From positions 62,001 through 126,000 of the forward strand of contig JBAHVR010000323.1 in the NCBI GenBank assembly GCA_036898135.1: a stretch of 64,000 nt of DNA. The letters are read 5' to 3'. This DNA is from Oncomelania hupensis (taxonomy: Eukaryota > Mollusca > Gastropoda > Littorinimorpha > Pomatiopsidae). Under the pieces are notes generated by a model. That model ran no database searches and was not told where the DNA came from. It was given only the letters and a program-made list of their open reading frames with translations. Both the position numbers and the translations under genes were made by a program. Positions 56,001 through 64,000 of this stretch are shown in pieces; position 1 is the stretch's first letter; every line of letters begins with the position of its first letter.

Positions 56001-57999
56001 GAGATTGTGACGACACGAGTTTCAGCAGTAACAGAGAGAGCTATATTTTTTGCGAAGTTGCACTTCTCTGTTACATAGTGTACATAGATAGCTTGACCGT
56101 TTTCTTTATTGCGTACGAAAGAGTGCAGGAGCCGTGATTCCACGTGCGTACCGTAGTAATAGGGGCAGGCAGAATAAGAAATAGGGGTACTGAGGAGAAC
56201 TCGACTGTCTTGCTTGTGGCCTAGGTGCATTTGTTAAGGCAGAGTGATTTGGGTGCTTTTTGCGAGAGGTCAGCTCTAGCCAGCAGTGATCATGTGACTG
56301 TATGTCGAATTTAGAAAATAGGTGTCAGTGTTGGAAGGGTGTTGTAATCGTTGGTACGAGCCACCCAAGGTCTTACGCCCTCGTCAGGGTAAGAATGCTT
56401 AGAGTTGAAAAGAGAGGAGGATTGTAATTGCCATTTATAAGTTAAATGTAGAATTCCTTCCTAAGGTTGTGTGGTTCTCTATTGAACACCTACCGAGACT
56501 CAAGGTCTGTTACAGAATTGAGGTGTCCTCGTCCTCATTATTGTTATTGTTGTGAGAATAACCAGCAAATAGCCAGACACGAAATTAACTCTCAGGGCTA
56601 ACCATTGTGTTGTGACCTGTGTTGTGTTGTATTTGTGTTGGGGAGAAAGGTGTGTCACAAGCCGAGGCCTAGGCGGTGAGTAAACCCTGTAATTCAATTT
56701 CTTAGTGGCAAAGTGCTCCGAGACTGCGTACGCGAATGAATGATGGTGAATGAGGGGAAAAGGGATGTATTTTTGATGCATAATGATTTTATTGATTTTG
56801 TATGATTTTCATATGATTTTCTTATTATGTACATGAATGGGAAATGTCATTGCTGTTGTGGTTAAAAGTGGGTCAACGGTGACAATAGAGAATGCATGTT
56901 AGCGAGAGAGAGGGTGAGGGTGTATGAATGGGGAGAGAGATACTTGTACTATGCTGAAGAGAGATGAAGGAAGTAATTAATATGAGCAGAGCATGTTTAT
57001 ATTATAGTATGATAAGATAGTATGGATGAAGGGAGATAATCGTGATGTATTTATAACAGTTGAGAGGGAAGGTGAAGGTGAGGATGGAATGAATTAGGAC
57101 TGTGTGATTGAAGTGTGGTCATAATGATTACGAATATTTATATAAATGTCTGTACTTATGAAAGGATATGAGTTATTAATATCAAGAGTTGCATTATATT
57201 ATTGAAACGTATGCATAGCATCATGTATTATTATCATTGTTGTTATGCACAACCAGGTCAAGATGGCGGACGGTGGATGGCGTGTTATATTATATAGTGT
57301 TTATGTTTTGTAGGCAGGCTGTTAAGACTGTATATTTGCTTACAGGCTTGGGCTGCATCATCTGTTGTCATCTGTTATCATCTTATTACGCTGTGTATTC
57401 TTTACCGATGTAGTGGTGTCTCCACTCCACCATCACCCCTTTGCGCGGACGTACAACTCTGCTGTAACCTTGTGCCTCTACAGTTGGGCAGCATGGAATT
57501 AAACTCCGCCACTACTGCTTGTTTTGCCTAGTATCGGGTTGTCTCCATTATTACAGGAACTCCACGCACCAAACCCACACACACGCAAACTTGCACAGCA
57601 CCTCACATAAAACATACTTCATTTAGTCATAAATTGCATCCATCATATTGTGGAAATGACTGTTTAGCTCCTACTGAGCTACGTGCAAAAGACATTTGAA
57701 CAGTGCTTCAGTTCTGCAAATTAACTTGGACAGTAGCTTTAAGATTAAAGATTCGCAGCTCAATTTTCTTTAGTTGAACTTATAGTATTTGGATTTGTTT
57801 TACATTGCCATTTGTTGTACATTTTGTGGAAAGCTGTTGATGTTTAGTTCTGTTTTGGGGTTGAACAAAGGGAGGTAATCGTTAGTTAGTATTGGGACGG
57901 GGGTCTTGATAGGGGTGGAGGGTGGTTAGTTCCCCATTTGTCCTGTGTATGTGTGTTTAATTGTTGAATAAAAGAGTGTGACTGTTTCTGGCATTTTGT

Positions 58000-60724
58000 T
58001 CAGTTCAGTTCAGTTCTTTTATTTAACGTCTATTCATTTCATACAATGATTTTAGACGATCATACACACACACAAACACACACATACATGCACACACACG
58101 CGCGCGCACATCTATACAATCAAAAAATAGCTTTTAAATCGGTATTTAAAATAATACTTGCTATAGTTTCTATTATTGCTTGATTATACAATATATTACT
58201 AATATCATCAGTGTTTTTTAGCATTACATTCTTTGCTGTGTACAATGGTATCAAAGATGTACACTCAAATAATAAATGTTTTATGGAAACTGGCTGTTGA
58301 CATATACATTTAATATCTTTTACATATTTTGTTAACCACGAATCCAAGCGCATTTTATATATAACTTTTGCAATATTTCTTGAACATGATAAAATAATTT
58401 GTTTATTTACTAATTTTTAAAAATGTTTTTCCAATAATGAAACGAGTTCATGACTAGATAATTTCAGATTACAATCATATGGACTTTACATTTGAAGCTC
58501 CTCTTTTTGCAAGTTTGTCTGCAAATTCATTCCAACACACGCCGGAATGAGATGGAACCCAACAAAAGTTAACACCAATCCCCCTACTAATAATTACATG
58601 TATCAAATATCTGATCGCAAATAATAAATCGGATCTAGTCTTAATCTCCCAATTTTGTATAGATTTGTAGAACTGATTTTGAATCAACACAAATTAATAT
58701 ATTAAATATATCTAAGTATGATTCAACAATATATTGTAATGCCATTAGAATGGCATATAACTCACAAGTAAATATCGAAAATCCTTTTCCAATATAATAT
58801 GATTTTTCTATTTTTAGAGTTGGTATAACAAATCCTGACCCGCTATCAAGTGAATCCAATACTGAACCATCTGTAAATATTTTTAAGTGAAAAGAATATT
58901 TTTGTTCCAAGTGTTCTTTTACTTCACTTACAAGAACATTAATATTTTCACATTGAGTAACTGTAGAATAATCTACATCAAAATTAGCATTTAAGTGTTC
59001 CCAAAATGGCATCTGAGGTATTAATGGTAAAATGGGTATATTTAATAAATTAATATTACATTCAGTCATTGTTTGATTTACGTAATTTTTTATTGGTTGA
59101 AGATAAGGAATTTTTTCTGATCGTTTTGGATATTCTTTGCAATCAAAATAAATGTCATTTGATACTGAATTGTTTACTGACAAACTTCGAATTACATATT
59201 TAGAACATGATAATTGTCTTTGCTCATCTAAAGATAATATCCCTGCTTCTTTATAAGTTTTAATTATACTTGTACTAGTTGGAACCCCAAGAGCCAATTT
59301 TACTGCTCTACAATCTGTGCTTTGAAGTTTCTTAATATACGTTTTTGAAGCAGCAAAGTAAACTTCTTGACCATATGTTAATGAAGATCTAACTAGGGAA
59401 ATAGCTAAATGAAATACAGTTTTTGTATTATTTCCCCATGGCTGTGCACTTACAATTTTCAAAAAAATTATTCGTTTTCTTGCTTTTGTAATTAGATATT
59501 CAATGTGAGTTCGCCAGTTTAGTTTGGAAGTCAAATATACTCCTAAAAACTTGATACTTTCTTTATATTGTAATGTAATACCATTTAATTCAAATGTTGG
59601 TAACCATTTTGGATGTTGTCCATTATTAAATAACATTAAATATGTCTTTTCTCCTGATAATTCTAATCCGTTCTCTTTCATATATTTAGAAAGCAGATTT
59701 AATTTATTTTGATATAATTTTTGAATAAAATTTATAGTTTGTTTGTTTGTACGGTTTCTTAACGTTGTTTGAATCCACATAGCAATATCATCTGCATATT
59801 GTACAATATTCGTATGCTTTGATAATGCTTTTGGTAACTCGTGCATTAGAATATTGAATAATATGGGAGCAATTATCGATCCTTGTGGAATCCCTAAATC
59901 TACCTTTTTGAATTCCGAATATATCTTGCCTATTCTTGTACATAGAAATCTGTCGGATAAAAAGTTCTTTATATATTGAAACATGTACCCTGTTATACCT
60001 ATGTTTTTTTAATTTCAATAATAAACGAGAAGTCCACACACTATCATATGCTTTTTTAACGTCAAAAAAGGTTGCTAAAATACTCTTTCTTCTAGCGAAT
60101 TGCTTTTTTATTTGATTTGTTAATTTAACAAGATGATCACACGTATTTCTACCTTTTCTAAATCCAGCTTGATTAATTGGTATTATGTTATTCTTTTCAC
60201 AGTAATGTAATAACCGTTTATTTATAATTTTCTCCATTACTTTACCAGCATGAGAAGTTAGCGAAATTGGTCTATAACTATTAACAATTAAAATGAAAGT
60301 AATATCTTTTTCCAAGTCAAAGGCAAATGAACTAGCATTTGATAGGATAAACCATCGACGCCAACCGTAGTATTATTGTTAGTAAAAGATTGTAATGTAA
60401 TCATTAATTCATTTAATGTTATATCTGAATTTAGAAAATGAGTATTATTAGGTAGAGGATCACTGTATTCTTCTTTGAGTTCTTCAGAATTTCTATATTT
60501 GATAACTGTTGAATCTAGAGAGGATGACAAACTGTTAATAGAAAATGCATGAAGAAAAGCTTCCGCTTTTTCTTTTGAGTTTGGAAATGGGTTATTTTCT
60601 AATTTAATTGGATATTGTGGCAAATTATAGCCAGTTTTAATTTCTTTAACTTTTTTCCAAACTTTAAATAAGTCTTTTGATTCAGTTATTTCACTTTCAC
60701 AAAAATTGTTCCAATAATTTTTTT
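58000..60724 (-). mobile_element. RNase H-bearing LINE nested in the LTR
   Basis: Flanked by GGCATTTTGT (57990-57999 and 60725-60734). The minus-strand 3' end has a pentamer tail (GAACT repeated). It contains RT, RNase H and a C-terminal zinc region, 5'-truncated within the linker before RT. It is the same family as 47365-48810. Confidence 0.85.
58120..60720 (-). pseudogene. LINE ORF2: RT and RNase H, four frameshifts
   Basis: RT part: NSYRPISLTSHAGKVMEKII (60270), NQAGFRKGRNTCDHL (60160), FFDVKKAYDSVW (60070, first Asp), GIPQGSIIAPILFNILMHEL (59880) and VQYADDIAMWIQ (59810, catalytic DD). RNase H part: IFTDGSVLDSLDSGSGFVIP (58890), CELYAILMALQY, ICVDSKSVL, then after a shift WVPSHSGVCWNEFADKLAKR (58560). 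C-terminus CICQQPVSIKHLLFECTSL (58310). Frame changes lie near 60300, 59990, 58660 and 58400. The active-site residues of both enzymes are still present, but no complete protein can be made. Confidence 0.8.
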
Positions 60725-60822
60725 GGCATTTTGTGTTAGTTTAATTTGTTTGAGTTTTAAATCCTATCCACTCGTTGAATGTGCTGACGTCACGGAACCC
60801 GCCCGGGTGACGTGACAGAGAT

Positions 60823-61760
60823 GGTCTCGTTCTAAACTGTCTTAACGCACTATAACCTTTACAGGAGGCCAAATAAGGCCATCTAAGTCCGGACAAACCG
60901 GCATTAAATGAAAGCCGATGAAATCCATGTGCCGTGTGTGCAAATCCATGTGCCGTATGTGCGTTCTGCTTTTATTTGGTGGCGCCAGCCATACTGAACC
61001 TGAGTCTTAACGCGCGCTGCGCGCCACAGAATGTTCGTCTATCTCGGTAATTTGTTTTAGTTGTTAATCTTTATTTTACATTTAATGGCTGAAACGCTAA
61101 CGAACACTATACAAATTATATATGGGCGGAAACGCGGAAATACGACACAAGGCAAGAAGAGCGTTAAGACCGGCCAGCTCGTATCAGCGGTCATACAACA
61201 GCACGGTGTCTTTATCACCGTGATAGACATCGCGCTACTCTAAACATCGCGCTCTAATTCAAAACGGCTACATAAATCCCAACTAAAGTTTATATATTCT
61301 AATAGAGAATTTAATGCTGCGTCTAACGATTATAGGCTTTAAGGGATCTGACAAGTATATATTAAATTATTACATACAGCTAGGTTAAACATAACAGAGA
61401 ACAGGGTGAGGCCTAAGTATAGTAATGGTCAGAAATTCTTTGTAGCCCAGCCCGGCTACATTGTTTTATCTTTTTCGTTGTTACCAGCTTTCGGTAAAGT
61501 GAAAGAGTGATGAAGGAAATTAGAGCGCTCATCTATTTGCGGGTGCTGGTCAGTGACGAGGTGACTATTCGCCGTTGATCTGGTAAGGCAAAAGCGAAGA
61601 CCCGTGTAATTCCACCATTAGGATATGTTTGTTCCACTAGGGTGACAGTTAACTTTTTTTTCAGAAACCATATTCCGTATGAAATAGGCCGAAGCCCTGC
61701 ATCAAACGTTTTGCGAAAACGCCGAATCATGCTAATTACGGTCACAGCCTCTATAATATC
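60823..61760. other. intergenic with the 260-base direct repeat
   Basis: 61190-61455 repeats 55520-55780. The rest is unassigned, and short open frames have no recognisable motifs. Confidence 0.45.
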
Positions 61761-61989
61761 GCCCAGTAGCGTCTGAACCGGGACGGGAGGGGCAAATGGA
61801 GAGAAGACGTCGGGAGGGCAGGCGGGGCTACTCTTGTTCACCCCTGTACTGAGGGTGGGGAAGATGCAACTGTAAACAAGGACGAGAGATAGATAAGTTT
61901 ATAAGATAATTCTTTATTTAACGAAGGTAGTAGAATAAGTCAGCTTTTTTACATCTGGCCCTCACCCTAAATGAGGGGCTATTCTTCTG

Positions 61990-62024
<35 letters not shown>

Positions 62025-62756
62025 GCAAAAACCTAATTATAACGATAACATGTTTATAAATAAATGTTATTAGGAACACATGTATGTATATGCCAAGCAT
62101 TGCAATGAATAGGGATTGGAATTGTACATTAATTTAATCTTTATGTTTAACATTTCTTGCATTCTAAAGATCAGTTGGTTTGTAAGCAGCAAAGCTTAGA
62201 GGACATTATACACGTTAATTAACAAATATGCATTATTTTCAAAATGATTAAACGAAACAATATACATTGAAATCACCAGTAGCAAAGAACCATAGCAAAG
62301 AACCGTAAGCAAGTGTGTAGAATGAAATATTATAATTCTTATTTTCTTACATGTACAATGAAAGCAACGTTTATTTTGACTTCCTAAGGTGAGCAGCATA
62401 TTTCCACTTGAAAGTATTCATGTTGTTAGTGTGTCTCAGGAAGTTTGGGAGAGAGTTCCAGAGACTGCTACCTGAATTCATTAAACTTGACTTAAACAGA
62501 TCAATCCGAGGAGGAGGAGTATTTAATCTCATGACATTGCGTGAAGTTCTCAAAGGGAATTTTGAGCATATGGTTTCTCGAACATATTCAGTGATTTGTG
62601 CATAAATGAACCCTTATTATATGCCAAGCTTGCTTTGAGAGGGAGAATCCCTAAGGTTATGTAACTCAGAAAAGGTTGCTTGCTTTTAATAGGACTACTT
62701 TAAGGGCACGTTTGTGTAATCTAGTAAGAGATTTAATTGTATTATCTCTGGCTGAT

Positions 62757-62765
<9 letters not shown>
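61761..62765 (+). repeat. 1 kb repeat, copy 2 (LINE 3' part)
   Basis: Direct copy of 23927-24930, with the same (CAA)n tract (61993-62024) and the same LINE C-terminal relic on the minus strand (62371-62740, MRLNTPPPRIDLFKSSLMNS). Confidence 0.75.
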
Positions 62766-62807
<42 letters not shown>

Positions 62808-62844
62808 GAGAGAGAGAAAGAGAGAGAGAGAGAAAGAGAGAGAC
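62760..62844 (+). repeat. (GA)n microsatellite
   Basis: A GA tract with AAGA and AGGA interruptions, matching the one at 24925. Confidence 0.9.
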
Positions 62845-63806
62845 AATTGAGACAATTGAGACAATTTAATAATATTTGTCAGGCCACAAGGCCCACAACA
62901 AAGTGAGTTCACAGTTACAAAGTTACAAAGCCGACATCACAAACGTTTAACTAACATTCAAAGCATATACAAAACAAAGCAATAGTAAAATTTCACAACA
63001 ATAAGTAACGAATATATTACTCAGGACTGAGTGCCAAACATTAGTGAAGAAAACATATTTCAAAACACATACATCCCCCTCCACCCACACACACACGACA
63101 CACACACACTGCAATTCACTGTTCTATGCAGAATGATCATCACTGATTTGCAAGAGCTGCAGCTCTATCATTGTATGCTTTGTATACAAAAGTACATAGT
63201 TGACTGATTACCTTCTGACTTGTGTTATTGAGAAGTAAAGACATTTTAAACATACAGGGTTGTCTAAAGTATTTTTTTCTGTATGTACTGCGTACGTAGA
63301 TCCGAGTACTTAGGACAAACAAGCAAGAAATGTATTTCAGTCTCAGGCACACCCTCACAAAACGGACAAAAAATATTTGGATCCTTACGTAAACCCTCAT
63401 ATTGGAGAAAATGATTACGTAGTGGTAACATACCAATTCTAAATCTAGTGAAAATTTTGCGTGCATGAATGCACTGGACATAACTGAAGTAAAGACGGAG
63501 TGATAGTGAAGAACAAAAAGACGAATAAACACTATAAAACGTGTGGGACTGAAGCGCAGCATGCCAGTCCTGATAAAAACAGTCTTTAAGGCGCTGCTTA
63601 AACTCAGCAATAAACAATTTAGTACTCCCAACTGATTGCGCTTCCCACACCACTCCAAACCCATACCTGTACAAAACGTTTCTCACATTGCATGCCCACG
63701 TTGTGTAGTTTTGTCTTTGAAGAAAGAGCATCATGTTATAGGCTTTTTTGGGGATTCTGGTATCATCCATGGAAACCACACGTAACCAGAACTTAATACA
63801 TTTCCT
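62845..63806 (-). mobile_element. LINE 3' end with tandem tail
   Basis: The minus strand encodes an ORF2 C-terminus and ends in three copies of AATTGTCTC (62842-62870), next to the GA tract. The right edge is immediately against the GGATA tail of another LINE at 63807. Target duplication not resolved. Confidence 0.7.
63264..63806 (-). pseudogene. LINE ORF2 C-terminus with zinc motif
   Basis: About 180 codons open without a lesion: MMLFLQRQNYTTWACNVRNV, AEFKQRLKDCFYQDWHAALQ, FTRFRIGMLPLRNHF and CPFCEGVPETEIHFLLVCPKY. The layout matches the insert at 34899-35931 and the end of the LINE at 27717. The first residues of the longer frame (from 63827) derive from the neighbouring GGATA tail and are not part of it. 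RT is missing. Confidence 0.7.
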
Positions 63807-64000
63807 GCCTATCCTATCCTGTCCCATAACCCGAAGGTCGTAGGGGCACCACAGATGATCGCTTAACCAGCATACTCCATCTTTCTCTGTCCTCAGCAGC
63901 CCTCATGGCTTCGCTCAGTGTCAAACCAGTCCACTCTCGAATGTTGTCCTCCCACCTCTTTTTCGGTCTCCCCCTTCCTCTACCTCCTTGCACTGTGCCT
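63807..64000 (-). mobile_element. LINE 3' fragment (GGATA-tail family), runs off the window
   Basis: Nearly identical to 54691-54890, including the tail and the PLRPSGYGTG-type C-terminus. It continues past the window edge. Confidence 0.8.

Larger units (their letters stand above)
56006..60817 (+). mobile_element. 2.08 kb solo LTR (family 1), copy 2, split by a LINE
   Basis: Starts TGTGACGACACGAG, ends GGGTGACGTGACA, flanked by a perfect GAGAT duplication (56001-56005 and 60818-60822). Without the nested LINE (58000-60724) and its duplicated target it measures 2,077 bases, against 2,090 for copy 1. AATAAAAG near 57966 and a GGTGAGTAAAC donor-like site at 56674 are shared with copy 1. There is no internal region or protein, so it is a solo LTR of a Gypsy- or BEL-type element. 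Confidence 0.85.

Overview
The window is intergenic DNA from an animal. There are no operons or bacterial signals. It is full of non-LTR retrotransposon (LINE) wreckage from at least five families, solo LTRs, tRNA- and 5S-derived SINEs, one DNA transposon, minisatellites, and long (GA)n, (ATT)n and (CTT)n tracts. This mix fits a marine invertebrate, most likely a lophotrochozoan such as a mollusc, but the species cannot be read from the sequence. No intact conserved host gene was found. The only possible host-type coding remains are a SWIM zinc-finger exon with one in-frame stop (1-564) and a leucine-rich ORF carried inside the DNA transposon.

Layout. 1-9090: the SWIM exon, two SINEs, an LTR-like pyrimidine-rich block, and fragments of three LINEs including an L1/Tx1-type one (5650-7760). 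9091-23926 (block A) and 31494-42537 (block B) are direct copies of one duplicated, repeat-built segment, about 94% identical where compared by eye. Because one copy acts as the empty site for the other, later insertions can be mapped to the base. Block A gained a 2.09 kb solo LTR, a 639-base solo LTR, an 0.8 kb AT-rich insert and a 3.19 kb LINE that carries an intact ORF1 but no ORF2. Block B gained a 1.03 kb LINE 3' end and a 2.95 kb DNA transposon that itself holds a nested LINE.

Between A and B (23927-31493) lie a LINE 3' fragment that is duplicated again at 61761, telomere-like repeats, a promoter-like repeat, a SINE that explains the origin of the 38-base satellite, and a 3 kb LINE with a nearly complete RT. 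After B (42538-64000) come more LINE fragments (RNase H-bearing, CR1/L2-like and a family with GGATA-type tails), a 346-base solo LTR inside the L2 RT, and a 2.08 kb solo LTR interrupted by a 2.7 kb LINE, both with clean target-site duplications.

The elements do not act together as a pathway. They record a stack of insertions: duplication first, then transposition into one or the other copy, then nested transposition. The most informative objects are the half-LINE at 20718-23904, the TIR element at 38118-41071, and the A/B pair as a relative clock.
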